This document shows, piece by piece, positions 22,621-36,283 of a DNA stretch of 64,000 nucleotides. The notes below the pieces were generated by a model that made no database searches, was not told the DNA's origin, and was given only the letters and a program-made list of their open reading frames with translations. The position numbers were made by a program, and so were the translations under genes. The first letter of the stretch is position 1, and every line of letters starts with the position of its first letter. Source of the stretch: Calonectria ilicicola (Eukaryota > Ascomycota > Sordariomycetes > Hypocreales > Nectriaceae); NCBI GenBank assembly GCA_020809705.1, contig CP085827.1, forward strand, positions 5,146,001 to 5,210,000. The letters are read 5' to 3'.

Positions 22621-24599
22621 CACCTCCTATTCCACAGTCTATTATTATAAATTATTGAATATTATAAATAACTTCACTTTTATTGCCATAATTTTATATA
22701 AATAAATATAATAATTGAAATTGTTCTTTAAAGTAATATCTCAGGGATAATTATAAAACTATACTCCTTAAAGTATAAGAAACTTAATTTTAAGTAATAT
22801 TTGTAATTTAATATAGTTAAAGTTTATAAATATTATAATTTCTTATGCCTATAATCTTACTTCTTTCTTCCTTATCTATCTCTAGCTTTAGTATAATAAT
22901 CTAAGACTTCTTTCTTTTATTTATAAATGTATATAATAGCTTTATTTATATTTACTAATATTATATTTTAGCCTATTACCACTTATTCCTAGCACACTAT
23001 TACTAAAAGATCTAATCCTAAGTTAATATAAACTCCTTTACTATTTATTTCTAAGTACATACTTATAAATATTTCTATACTTACTTTCTATATTTTATAT
23101 AATTAATCTATATTCCATAATATACCTAGACCGCTAAGCCTAGAACTTTTGGTTTTTAAGCTAAGACTTCAGGTTCTCATGCTCTAGACTCTTCTTCTTA
23201 TGCTTAACCTTTAGCTTCTAGTACTTTAAAAGTACCATTCAACCTGCTCTATAAGAATTATCTACACTCTACTATTATTAGAAAGAGCTAGTTTAAGAAT
23301 TGCTATATAGTAGAGGGATATTTTAAGTACTATATTGCTTATAGAGTAAGTAATTATTAATATTACTCTTAGTATACTTATACTAGCTGGTTTTATACTT
23401 TATTACTAATTTATAAGTAGTTGCCAAGTACTTATACCTTTAGTATATTATCTTATTATTGCTTTAGATAATAGGGAGTGTTAAGTAAGTAAGTATTATT
23501 TAATCTACCTAAAGCTTTATATTAATTAACTATATAAATAGTAATTTATATAAAGTATACTTTTTATTTACTTATAAAGATCTTAGATAAGAGTCCTAAG
23601 CTCTTTAAGTAAGGTGTTAGTAAGGTGATTATTTAAGAAGTAAATAAAGAAAAATCTTAGGGTATTATTAATAATTTAGAGAAGTAATATTTATATACTT
23701 ATATTTTACTTAATAAGTTTGTAAATATTATTATTATTTAAAGTATATTTAAAAAGTAATATAATATATAATTTAATAGTTTTAAATATTATTTAAGAAA
23801 GAGCTAAAATAAGCTTAATTTAGTAAATTATTTTTCTTTATATATTACTTTTGCTCTACTTGGTTAAGGTTTATTATATTTAATAATATTTAAAATTACT
23901 TAAAGTGCTACTATAATAGTACTTTAATAAGCCTATCAGTAGGCATTTGCTTTATTTTCAAATAAATTATCTTAAAAGAGCTTTTTTATACTCTTAATAT
24001 AATTATATATTTATAATATTAATATACTATAACTAGATTATTATTTAGCTACCTTTTTTAATAATAAGTTGTATAGTTTAGAAATTATTATACTATAGGT
24101 TCCAGTCTACCTCTAGGTTAAAGTGTATTTTATTAAAAAGGTGCTTTAGGCTAATTGTTTCCTTTATAATATATTTTAAAGTAAGTATTTCTACTTTTAT
24201 TATTAATATAGTTACAGTGGCTTAGCAAGTAGCCTTCCACATAACTAATCCGCCAAATAGGCTTATTATATAGCCTTATGAAGACTTTTGTATTTTAAGA
24301 TTATTAGTAAAAGAGATATTGCTAGCGATCACCATAGCCTGCAATTTATTGCTCTAATTATATTAAATTATAAGATCTTATATTATGAAGAGATATTAAA
24401 TAGCTTGGTTAGTAGTATTTTAGTACTCCTAACTTAGATTGATAAGAAAATAGGATAATAATAATACTGTAAATGTAAGATCTGGTCTAATTATTATTAC
24501 TATATATAGCAAGGAACTGACTTTTTCTTAATATATCTTTATTTTCTATATAGTTACTTGGTCTTGCCTTTTGGCTAGCTTTATTGCTAGAATTAGTAT

Positions 24600-25050
24600 A
24601 TTAGGGTGAGTGTTTATAGTATTCAATTTAAACTTTATAGCTATTTTCTTAATATATAAATTATAAAATAGATATATCTTATATTTTATATAATCTTAAA
24701 TTATCTTTATATCTAGAAACTATTATATATTACCTTTATCTAAGATCTTATATATTTCCTTAATACCTTTTATTATTCCTAGTACTATAGATATATTATT
24801 CCTATAATATAATACTAGAATATTATCTATAAAGAATATAATAAATATATTATAAGCTTTAGTGTAAAATAAGTAAAGCTTTTTAAACTAGCTTCCATTC
24901 CTAGCTTCTTAAGGGTTAAAGTAAACTCATTAAACCACAGCTAGGGTAAGTTTTTAAGATTATATAGAGCTCGGTCTAGCTTTATATACTTATTTAGCTA
25001 CTTAAATCCATCTGGTAACTCATATATAACTAATATACTATCTTTACTTC
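24600..25050 (-). pseudogene. Copia reverse transcriptase relic
   Basis: Minus-strand reading gives recognisable copia RT blocks in order: ELPDGF (copia: PPGF), LDRALYNLKNLP (copia: LNKALYGLKQAP) followed by LWFNEFTLTLKKLG, then FFIDNILVLYY (YVDD box with the second Asp changed to Asn) and FLDIKII. Stops interrupt the frame in several places and fit CA-to-TA type changes. Confidence 0.8.
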
Positions 25051-26738
25051 TTATTATATTAACAAAAGTATTAATAATATTAAGTTGCTTGATTTTTAGG
25101 TTAAATTGAGTAACTAGAGCAATAATTATACAGAATAACCACACTACAAGCATTGCAATATATATGCTCTCAATTATAGAGCTTTCCTATAAGTCACCTC
25201 AAACGCATAACCTCACCTTATATTATTTAAGATATCTGTCTTGGTTAAATTTATAAGTAAAGACCTATTTAAGTAATAGTAATTTAGTTCGTGCCTTTAT
25301 GTGCTCTATTTCTCTTTATATTCCCTTTTCAATTAGGATTCTAATCTTTTAGTATATTATTTAAATAAATAGCTTATTTAATAAGTATTTTATTATTTTT
25401 CTTTAATTTTATAAGAGCTTAAGAAGGTTATCTTGGTATAACTTGGGGCAATTTGGTGCTATATTAATTTAAGTAGCTTTTTTTACTTTATTACTCTTAT
25501 AAATATTATAAATATAATTTAAATACTTTTAAGATCTATATAATTTATCTTATAGTAATCAATTATAAAGAAATTCAATATTAAGTCCTTATTATAATCT
25601 TACTATATTAAAGTTCTTTAATTCTACCTTATATTACTTCTTTAAACTTGGTGATAGTGTGTTTATATACCTATAAATATTTGAATAATTAGTTAGCCTT
25701 GCCTTTAACCTCCACCTCTTCTATATATAGGTCCTAATTCCTATTCCTAACTTTATGATATACCAATATTAATAATGATTGTAAGCTCTAGTAGCTTAGA
25801 TAGCAGTGTAGCTACTGCTTCCTCTACTGCCTCGCTCATTAGTTGGTTTATTACCTACTCTAACTATTTTGGTTGCTTATTTATTATCTTAGGTGTATGT
25901 ATTTTTAAGCTTATAGATTATTTTATTAGTAGTTAATCTATTATATTTATCTTTATTTATTATACCTAATCTATACTTTATTAAGCTTTTATTATACTTC
26001 TTAAATATATATTTTCTAATTCTAAAGTTTATTCTAATATTTAAAATTCTATAAGTATTTAATTAAATATATACTTAATATCTTTTATTATATTTTAAGT
26101 AATTATTTTTATACTTATAAGTATCTCCACCTTTAAGTTTAAATCTATAAATATTAATTCTTATAAAGATCTTTTATATATTACCTCATTATCAATTTCC
26201 TCTTCGATTTAGAGAGCCCAATCTTTGAGTTAGATGACTATATACTCGGCTAAGCTTGGCTTATCCGGTTCATAACCGATGTGCTTATTAAATTGTATAT
26301 TTTAAGTTATGATAACCTTTGCAAGTTAAGGTATTTATATACAATATATGTTATAAGCTATATATTCTACTAAATATTCTATATGGCCTCTAGGGTTGAT
26401 TTTTATATCTCTCTTTTATTAGCCTAATATCTTATCTTTAATTAAAGGATAGGCATAGTAACTATATATATATATATTATTCCAATTAGATCTTAAGTTA
26501 ATTATAAGCTCTTTTATTGGTAAAGGAGTATAATACCTAAACTATATATCTAACTTCTTAAATAAGGATATCTAATTCCTTATCTTTAAAGGTAATATGT
26601 TAAGTAGGTGTGTAGTTGTTCTAGTGCTCTCTGGCTATAGCTTTATTAGAAGCTTTGCTCTATTAAGCATTGTATTAAACTTATTTATTATTTCTTAACC
26701 CATGCGTTTAATAATACCATTTGGCTTATAGGTCTCTG

Positions 26739-26889
26739 TGTCACAGGTCACACAGGTAGTTATGTGTGGAGTCACGTGTGTACCACACATACGTATAATG
26801 TTAATATTAGCCGACTGTAGTGAGAGCCTTCTGCCCTCTTTATCGCACAACACAGTTATTATACCTACCCCTAGCCTCATCTTATAATA
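26739..26889 (+). repeat. 5' LTR of the gypsy element
   Basis: 151 bases, starting TGTCACAGGTCACACAGG. It stays far less AT-rich than the interior and holds most of the only open frame over 100 codons in the island, which is a shadow and not a gene. The target duplication CTCTG lies directly upstream. Confidence 0.9.
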
Positions 26890-29800
26890 GTTTGTATGAT
26901 CGTTTAATTGCATCCTATCGTGGTTATCTAAAACAGAAGATACCATTAAGCTAAGAAAAGCCCAAATTATATTATTATGACCTAGTAATAATAAAAACCT
27001 CTGCAAAAACCAATCAAAAATCCCTTAACCTTACAAATAAGATAGTGCTAGATTATTTTAAGTATAAATAATAATTAATCTAAGTATTATTAAGAAAGAA
27101 TATCTATATTAAGATAAATGGAGTTAATATTATAATATTGGCTAGTAGCTATATAAACCCTAGAATCCTAGATATATCTAATAGCTAGATTAAAGATACC
27201 TTATATGCAAATTAGCCGATTATAGTAGAGATAATAAAAGGCTATACATTTATTAATAAGAATAATCTATTATCCTTATTAAAATATCTTCTAATATTAC
27301 TAAGTAATAATAACTATTATATAACTAATTATATAGTATTCTAGGTACTATTTATAAGCATTAAAACTAGATTTTCAGCTTAGTATAATGATCTTACTTA
27401 AATATAAGAAGAAAACCGGAATCTATAGATAACAATTACCATATAGATCAATACTATCACTAAAACCAACCAAATATTCAAATAAGCTAATATCTAAAAT
27501 ATAGCTCTAAATAAAAAAGTCGCCTAACTTAAGACCTAGCTGAGAATAATTAACCAGGACCCTGCCTAAGACTCTTAACGACCAAGACATACAATAATAA
27601 ACCTGGAAAAGTTCATAGCTGAAGAATAGGAGACAGAAAAGTGCCAAGTAGCCTACAAACAATAGAAAACACAGGTCCAGTCCATACTTATAGTAGATAC
27701 CAAATGCTTCCTAGTATTAATTAAAAAACTTATATTTATAATAAACTAGCTTAAAGAATAAGTATAGGATAGCATTTAAGATGGCATTAGAAAGATAAAC
27801 ATAAATCCTACATAGCCTACTATATAGGAATGGCAGATAATAGATGCACTATTGGATGTATTAGATAGCCGATATATCCTCCTTAACCCAACCTAAAGTA
27901 TCAAAAATACTCTTAACACCTTATACCAAAAGGACCATATATATAAAGACTTTAAGGCTAATTTTAACTATTATATAAATAAGGCCTAAATTAATAATTA
28001 AATTAAAGTTAATTATTTATAAAAATATATTAATAGAGAAATTATAATAATTATTAATTTTTAAATTAAACTTTTAATAATTAATAATTATAAATTATAA
28101 AATAAGATAATAAATAAAATTATAAGAAACTTATAATAAAAAAAGTATATTAATAAACTTAATAATTAAAACACATACCTCATACACTTTAAGATAAATT
28201 AACTAGCAAATAGAGAAAATAGTAAACCAATAGACCTTAATTATATCTATATTATCGATTAAGAATAAGAATAAAAACTTAATCTTAATCTATATATTAT
28301 ATATAGTAGATCTAGCCATATCACCGCCAATTACCACCAACCGGATAATCCTATCCCTATACCCCTACAACCAACAGACCAAAATCACATTAATTAAACC
28401 TATTATTAAGGCTAAGGCTGAGGCTATAGCCGTAGTTGTGGCTTTAGAATATATAACTAAGAAGCTTTTACCCAAAATTATAATAATAACTACACATAGC
28501 TATAGCTAACTTACAGTCAAAACCAACAAGAAAACTAGCAAATAGTATCTCAATTATAGCCTCTACCATAACCTTTACAATAAATGCGCCTAATACAACA
28601 AGAATATATGATTGGAGAAACAACCTTAGAGATATCTAGTACTATAAATAATAAGCTAACTTAATTAATTAAGACATAGAACCACCAGCTAAAAGGCCTA
28701 CTTCTAATCTAAGTCACAACCAGAGATTAATACTGTACGAAGATGAAGATAAATCAATTAGAGCTATATTACTAGATAACACTCCACTTAAACTTCACTT
28801 ATTATCTAGTATAATAAACTCTTTCCTTATCAAAACCTATCTCTTTAACCCATGCAATCTAATATTATCCACTTTCTTTAAAATTAATAGCCTAATTAAT
28901 AATAGCTCAACTGTACTTACATTTACTAATAAGAAGGAAGTAATCTAAAGATATAACTTAACTATTAAACCATTAGAGAAGCTAAAATATATTCACCTTG
29001 TTAATAGCACAATCTAGTCTACAGTCTTATATTACTTTATTACTTAACTATATATTAGAAATTATATAAAGATCTTATTTATATTTATTATAAACCTAGA
29101 AAAAGGTAACCTAATTATCCTTAGTTTACTATAGCTAGACCGCTATAATTTAGATTATAACTAGCTGTAGAGACAGCTTATCTTTAAATCTAGATACTAT
29201 CTATATAAGTATCTACTCTGGGGAATACCAGAAATCAGCTATAATATACCCCGGGAATTATAGCATATACTTAAAGTTATAATTACTAAAAAGCCTTTAT
29301 TAAAGATAGTGATAAAGATAATACTTTTATAAAATTAACTAAACCTTTTATTAAAGATTGGACCATAGACCTAATAGAGATTAGAGCAACTAAATACTAA
29401 AATAAAAGGCCTAGAAAATATTCACTACTAGCCTGATTCCTTGTAGGCTTATATTACTTAAGAATAAATAAATAATACCTACAAACAAGAAAAATAAAAG
29501 ATAAACTAAACTAAACACTTACACCAAATCTATATAATATTTAAATTACTAAAATAAGTAATTTTATATAATTCTATAAATAAAAAGAAATAAAAGTAAT
29601 AATAATCTACTTATTAGAATTATAGTAATTAATTAAAAAAGAAGAAACCAAATAGATATTTAATAAATTTCCATAAAGCTTACTAGAAGTCCTATAACTA
29701 TAAGAGAAATCCTTTTAATAGATTATAGTAGGTAATTATATAATAGAAGAAGCATATAAAGCCTTTAACCTACACTTCCATAACTTTTTACAAATAAACC

Positions 29801-30054
29801 TAAAGAAGACTATAAAATCTAAAATACTATACCAAAAGATCATTTAGACTAATATAAACAAGTTCCTCAATACCAAAATAGACCTCACAATTAAAAAGAT
29901 TAAAAAAAGATTACTACAAGAATTCTACCATCTTTTAAAATATTTTCTAAAACAAAACATAAATACCCTTCCACTATATAGACCTTAGAACTATAAAATT
30001 AAACTTATCCTTAGAAAAGAGGCATTATACTAAAAGAATTAACTATTTTTACTA

Positions 30055-32990
30055 AATAAACTTAAATATATTAAAAAATAGATAGATAAGATACTTATAA
30101 AAGGCTTCATTAGAGAATTATTATTATCTATTATTATACCATTACTTCTAGTAGCTAAGCTAGGTAGTAGGATACATATCTGCCAAGACTATCAAGGACT
30201 TAATATAATTACTATTAAAAATAGATACCTACTACTTCTAATTTATAAGACACTTAACTCTATTTACAATATAAGATTTTATATTAAACTTAATATTATT
30301 ACTACATTTAATTAAGTCTAGATTATAGAAGGATATAAGTGGATAATAGTATTTATTACTTAGTTTGGTCTTTATAAGATATTAATAATATTATTTGACC
30401 TATATAATATACTAGCAATATTTTAAAATTATATTAATTATATTCTTTATAATATACTTAATAAATATTATATAGCTTATTTAGATAATATACTTATTTA
30501 TAATAAAATAAGAGCTAAATATACAAAATATATATATAAAGTGATTAAAAGATTAAAAGAAATAAGCCTATAGATTGACATTAAGAAATCCAAGTTCTAT
30601 ACAATAAGAATAAAATACCTTAGCCTTATTATATTTACTAATGGCCTCACTATAGACCTAGAAAAGATTAAAATTATTATTAACTAGTAAATACCTTTAT
30701 TAATCAAGTAATTACAATAATTCCTTAGATTTGCAAACTTCTATTGAAGATTTATTTAAGGCTATTTTTTAATTATTAAATTAATAATATAATTACTAAG
30801 AAAAAAAGAAGTAAAAATAAACTAATATTTAAATGAAATACTTTAAATAATTAAAAAAGAAATTTATATAAGCATTTATACTTGCCTACTATAACTACAA
30901 AAAATATACAATAATGGAAATAGATATATCAAATTAGGTATTAGGAGGTATATTATTATAATATAATGAGAATAAGAGACTTTGCCCTATTATATTCTTC
31001 TCTTTAAAACATAATACTACAGAATATAACTATAAAATCTACAACAAAAAACTTCTAGTTATTGTTAAAGTACTAGAAGAATGGTGACTAGAATTAGTAA
31101 GCCTATTAATAACTTTTAAGATTATTATAGACCACAAAAACCTCTAAACCTTTATAATAATAAAACAACTTAACCAAAGATAAGTTAGATAGTCTAAGTT
31201 CCTGGCATAATTCAATTTCCAAATAATATATTAATCGGGAAAAAAGATAACACTTCTAGATACACTTAGCCAACTCCTAAAGATAAAATCTATAGATAGC
31301 AACAACAAATATATCCAAGATTAAAAATATATAATCCTCCTCTAAGAGAAATTAGACCTTATAATAATAAAAGAACTATTTAAATAAGTAAAAAATAGCA
31401 ATAACAAAGAACACCTTACACCTATAATAATCAATACCAACCAAACTACTATAATTAATCTTATATACAAAGGATATAATTATAATAAATTAGTAATAAA
31501 AATAATAAAAGCATTATAAGATTAAATAGTACAAAAATAGCCTAAATAACTATAAAGTAAATTAAAATATAATAAAGTAAAATATAAGATTATTAAGAGC
31601 CTGATCTACTTTTATAATTATATTTTTATACTAGACCACCCCGATCTCCATTACACTATAATATATAAAATACATACATCAAGCCTAGCAGATTACCTAG
31701 GCTATATTAAAACAATTAATCTTATAAATTGTAGCTATTGATAACCTAGGATATCACACTTTATTACAGAGTTTATAAAAGGATGCTTACTTTGCAACCA
31801 AATAAAAACACCACGCAAAGCGCCACCAGATTTCCTTAAACTATTAAATATACTACTTCACATATAGGCAAACATATTTATAGATTATATTATCAAGCTA
31901 TCAAAATATACCTAAAATGGTAAGATCTATCAATATATTTTAATAATAGTAGATAGATTAATAAAAATATAATATTTAATACCTATTTCTATATTAGATA
32001 TAGAGAAATTAATAAAATACTTTATTTAAAATATCTATAAATTATACAATATACCTAACTTTATAATATTAAACAAAAGGTTAGCATTTATCTCTACATT
32101 CTAGAAATAATTTAGCAAATAACTAAGGATTAAACTACACATCAGCTTAGCTTTCCACCTAGAAACAGATAGTTAAATAGAAATCATTAATACTATAGTA
32201 AATAAATACCTTTATATATTTATTAACTTCACTTAAGATAATTAGGTTGACTAGCTTCCCTAGCCAAATTTACTATAAATAACTAAGTTAATAAGATAAT
32301 AAAAATATTACCCTTCTTTACTAATTACATTTTCAACCTATAAATTAGAATAAAACCACCCACCCCCATCTACTAAATCTAATAGAATAAGCAAGGTAGG
32401 AGTATATTAAGGTAGATATTGTAATAGTATAATTTAAGAGAATTTTAATATAACTCTAAATATTAATAAGGTAATTATAAGAAAGATATAAAAATAATAT
32501 AAATACTTATTATATAAAGGCACCTAAGTTCAAAGAAGGCAATTTAATAATAATAAGCTTAGAAAATATTATAATAAACCGGCTAAAAAAGAAATAGGAT
32601 AATAAATAAGATAGCCTATTTAAAGTATTAAAAGTATATAAAGGAATAATAATTATTAACCTCCTCCTAAACTTAAAAATTAATAATAACTTTTATATAT
32701 TAAAAGTTTATATTTATAAACCACTTATAATCCTAGAATAAAATAGGATTAATAAGAGTAAATATTAAAATATTATAAGATAAATAATATAATAAGATAA
32801 TTAAAGGAATATTAAAGAATAATAGGAATTTAAAAATATTTTAGATATTTATAATAAAAATAATAAAGAACTAATCTACTTAATTAAATAAAAATACTAG
32901 GATGAACCTATATAGCAACTAGAGACTGATCTAAGAGGATCAAAGGAATTAGTAAAAAGATTCCACTAGAATTACCTAAACCAACCAAGC
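30055..32990 (+). pseudogene. Gypsy pol relic: RT, RNase H, integrase, chromodomain
   Basis: Readable blocks include KGFIRE, CQDYQGLN and NRYLLLL of the RT (canonical CVDYRGLN and NRYPLPL), YLDNILIYN at about 30477 (canonical YLDDILIY, second Asp to Asn), EIDIS of RNase H near 30917, the integrase zinc-binding CLLCNQIK near 31790, its core start FIDYIIKLS near 31880, and chromodomain blocks ILDIYNK, YLIK and DEPI with KELVKRFH near 32840-32970. Nearly every deviation fits C-to-T on one or other strand. Stops occur throughout. Confidence 0.85.
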
Positions 32991-33260
32991 CCCCCACTTT
33001 AAGCACAAAACACAATCCCAAGCACCCAAAACAAAGCCCTTAAAATAGATAGAATAGTAGGCCTACTGGAACAAAATACAATAAATATAATAGTAGAACT
33101 AGATATACAAAATAAATAATAAGTCTACTTAATAAACCAAGAACCAATATAAATAATAAATGGACGGCAGAGATTATTAAGAAAATTAGGATATATAAAT
33201 TATGTATTCTAGTTATAGATTAAAAGGGAAATAACTACAGTTTAGAGGATTAAATGAATT

Positions 33261-33275
33261 TAAGAGGGGGAATAC
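33261..33275 (+). other. Polypurine tract of the gypsy element
   Basis: An AAGAGGGGGAATAC stretch sits immediately before the TGTCA start of the 3' LTR, the expected place of the primer for plus-strand DNA synthesis. It escaped RIP because it has no CA/TG sites to change. Confidence 0.75.
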
Positions 33276-33426
33276 TGTCACAGGTCACATAGGTAGTTAT
33301 GTGTGGAGTCACGTGTGTACCACACATACGTATAATGTTAATATTAGCCGACTGTAGTGAGAGCCTTCTGCCCTCTTTATCGCATAATATAGTTATTATG
33401 CCTACCCCTGGCCTCATCTTGTGATA
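33276..33426 (+). repeat. 3' LTR of the gypsy element
   Basis: 151 bases, the same length as the 5' copy. Differences are transitions in both directions at CA/TA or TG/TA sites, so each copy was mutated independently. The target duplication CTCTG follows at 33427. Confidence 0.9.
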
Positions 33427-35803
33427 CTCTGGTGGAGAGAGCTTTAAATCTATACCTTGTTCATATGCCCATTTTTGATATTCAATTAGACCTTTAATTG
33501 TAATAGTAGCAACCTTATTATTATGCCTAATAATATATATTAAGAGACTAAATTGCCTCTTAATCTAGCTCTCAAACCAAAATAACTCATTAAATATAGT
33601 AATTCCCTACTTATTAGCGATAGATTGTGCATAGAATATACTACTATATTTATCTTTTATAACTAGGAGTCAGTTGGAGCTATTATATTCTTTAGGGTAA
33701 TCTTATAAGTCCCAGTAAATACACTAAAATAGCCTTAGTAAACGGTGGTCTAATTACCTATATAATATAATCTATTTTATATATATTTAAGTATAGATCT
33801 TATAGTCTATTTTTATAGTTTTTTTAATTTATATATTATAATCCCTTCTTACTAGCTCCCTTAGCGCTATAGCTCTAAGGTGCCCTACTTATTTATACCA
33901 TAGTTCCTCAGTATCCTCCCTTGGCTTTAGAGGGTCCCTTGAAGGTCTAAACTGACGAGTGGAGCTTTGCCTTCTATTTTCCAATGTAGCAACGATCAGC
34001 TGAATGCCTATGTTGTTAATTGGAACTATATTACTAAGTATTGGTTGGTTTGATAGGTAGATAGAAATTGGCTTGTATTAAAGAACTATTATATTATATA
34101 TGTATTTGTACTTAATTAAAAAGATATTTTACTTTAGATTTCTAAAATATAAAGAGCAATTAAAGCTATAATATTAGACTTTAACCTTCCTTAAATAAGC
34201 TTCTAATATAATATTAGTATAAAATCCTTCCACTATAATAACATTATTAAGCTCTAGGTTAACTATATAAGTACTAATTAAGTCTTTGAATAGGTTCTTT
34301 AGTATATATTTGCTTTTTCCTATAATTGGAAACTAGCTTGAGCCTGCCTCTACATAGCCTCCTTTTTCTAGCACAAAGGATCCTTCCACAAGCCATTCCT
34401 TTAAGTTAACTAAGTAAATAATACTACAATTATCAACTAATGTACTTTAATAGAGCAAGTAAAAAGCCATTTCCAACATTATAAACATTAATATAGCTTT
34501 CTATACCACATATAATAATATTAGGTCAAGAACTATAACAATAATAATTAATAGAATAACATTTTATTTATTATTTTTTATAATTATTATAGCAGATATC
34601 CAACCTTTCTATACTACCTCCTTACAAAGCTTATTCTATTTAAACTCCTAAAATCATATATATATATAAGTACAATCCTTATCTATTAGCTTCTTATTAA
34701 GCTTAAAATCAGAGTCTCCTATAAATGCATATTAAAGGTATATACACTTAGCTACTATAAATTTATAGAATTTTCTATTATATAGATATTTAAGGCTTTT
34801 AAAAAAGGCTATTTACTATATCTCTAAGAGATCTCTTAATATAACATAAACGCCTATATACTTAAAATTTAATTAACTTAAGATAACTCTTAGAAAGATA
34901 TTTCTATAGCTCTTAAATAAATCAATTACTTATTTCTTAACTTCTTTTTCCATAAGTTAGTCTAATTAGTTCTATACCTAAGAAAGAGCAAATCAAGCAC
35001 CAACTACTTAAAGGAAATTATAAATAATAAATATTCCTTTAATCTCAAAGATACCATAAATATTACCCCAAGCTTAAATCAAACTCTAAGTCATATATCA
35101 AGTTTTAGGTTCTTAATTTATACAATTAATATCTTTTAGGCAATTTATATAGCATAACCTCACCTTATTAACTATATTATTTTCTTTTAATACAAATTTT
35201 ATTTTAAAAGCTTTAATAAGCTTATAAATAATATAATCTTTATATTATTTAATAATCTTATTAATAATTTCTTAATAATAAACTTCCTTAATAATCTTAA
35301 TAATCCAAGCATATAAAGCTAATTTCCCTCAAGCTCTCTCTTTAAAGGTAATAAACTTAAAATCAACTATTTTAAACTTTATTCCTAGCCTTATAATAAC
35401 ATCTATATCTTATAATACACCTATTTATCTTTTTTCCTTCTATTTATCCCTTATCTTTTTCTCCATTTTATTAAAAAATATTAGATTAAAAGTAATATTC
35501 AAATTATTTACTATATTTTCTTTATCAAGATCAATATATTCCTAAAGCTTTAAACTTTATATATAACCTTTTAATATAAAGATCTATTTAATCCATTACT
35601 TTAATAAGTAAAGTTTAATAATAATTAAAAGTCTTTAAGTGCTTATAATATTAATATTAATAATTATTTTAAATGTATAATAGCAATAACTACTATATCT
35701 AGTACTAGGAAATAGCAAAAAGGAGCATTATCTAATCTATTTAACTAAATATAAGATATAATAGTGGAAGTTGCTGGCTTATGTAGCCACCCGGGCTCAT
35801 AAC

Positions 35804-35978
35804 TATCACACTTTGGTCATTGGGTCATAACGAGAGATTGAAAGAGCCTTAATTCCTATGAAATAAAGAGCAGTCAACTATGTGTTTTATAGCTAGGTCC
35901 AGCCCCAATTGGCTGTGGGGCTGCGACAACGCATTGAGGCCGTGAGGCCATCGAGGCCAGCCACAACTAGTCTCCACA
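35804..35978 (-). repeat. 5' LTR of the copia element
   Basis: 175 bases, with TTATC target duplication just outside at 35979. The adjacent interior (35780-35803) reads on the minus strand GTTATGAGCCCGGGTGGC, placed where a primer-binding site belongs; I do not assign the tRNA. This copy keeps C/G at all six positions that differ from the other LTR. Confidence 0.88.
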
Positions 35979-36283
35979 TTATCTTACGATGAAATTATTG
36001 GAAAATAAATTGAGAGTTACCAAGAATTGGAAAATGATCATTGGCTTGTAGTGTTGAGGGTGTCTGGGCGAGTAGATGTAATTATTCTTCTAAGTACACG
36101 TACGTCTGTGTATCACTAGAAGTCACAGACTCTGAGAAAAAAAAGTTCCTATTATTTATTTTACTTCATCTCATTTATTTACTTAAGGAACAAGAGGTTC
36201 TCAAACGGGGCCAATAAAGTTTTCTACCAAAGCCTTGAAAGGTTCATGTACCGCTAGCTAAAGTTTTAAGCATAATGATACCC

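Larger units (their letters stand above)
26739..33426 (+). mobile_element. RIP-degraded Ty3/gypsy chromodomain LTR retrotransposon nested in the copia element
   Basis: 6,688 bases with 151-base LTRs starting TGTCACAGG and ending TGTGATA (TATAATA in the 5' copy), flanked by a 5-base target duplication CTCTG at 26734-26738 and 33427-33431. Plus-strand relic domains follow gypsy order: RT near 30060-30500, RNase H near 30900-31150, integrase zinc-binding and core near 31640-32100, chromodomain-like region near 32830-32980, then a purine tract before the 3' LTR. All frames are broken by stops. The order RT-RH-IN and the C-terminal chromodomain mark it as a chromovirus-type element. Confidence 0.92.
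22446..35978 (-). mobile_element. RIP-degraded Ty1/copia LTR retrotransposon, host of a nested gypsy element
   Basis: Defined by two 175-base direct repeats (22446-22620 and 35804-35978) bounded by a 5-base target duplication TTATC at 22441-22445 and 35979-35983. On the minus strand the LTR begins TGTGGAGACT and ends GTGTGATA, the expected TG...CA with the last C mutated. Relic pol motifs read on the minus strand: an RT segment like ELPDGF...LDRALYNLKN near 24890-25020 and FFIDNILVLYY followed by FLDIKII near 24680-24850, matching copia YVDD and WFLGIRIIRD with RIP-type changes. Without the inserted gypsy element it is about 6.8 kb. It has no long open frame, so it is not autonomous. It sits between the 3' ends of two genes. 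Confidence 0.9.

Noticed and set aside
26695..27006. 103-codon minus-strand frame in the RIP island
   Set aside because: It lies mostly on the gypsy 5' LTR, which is less mutated and so has fewer stops. It has no domain.
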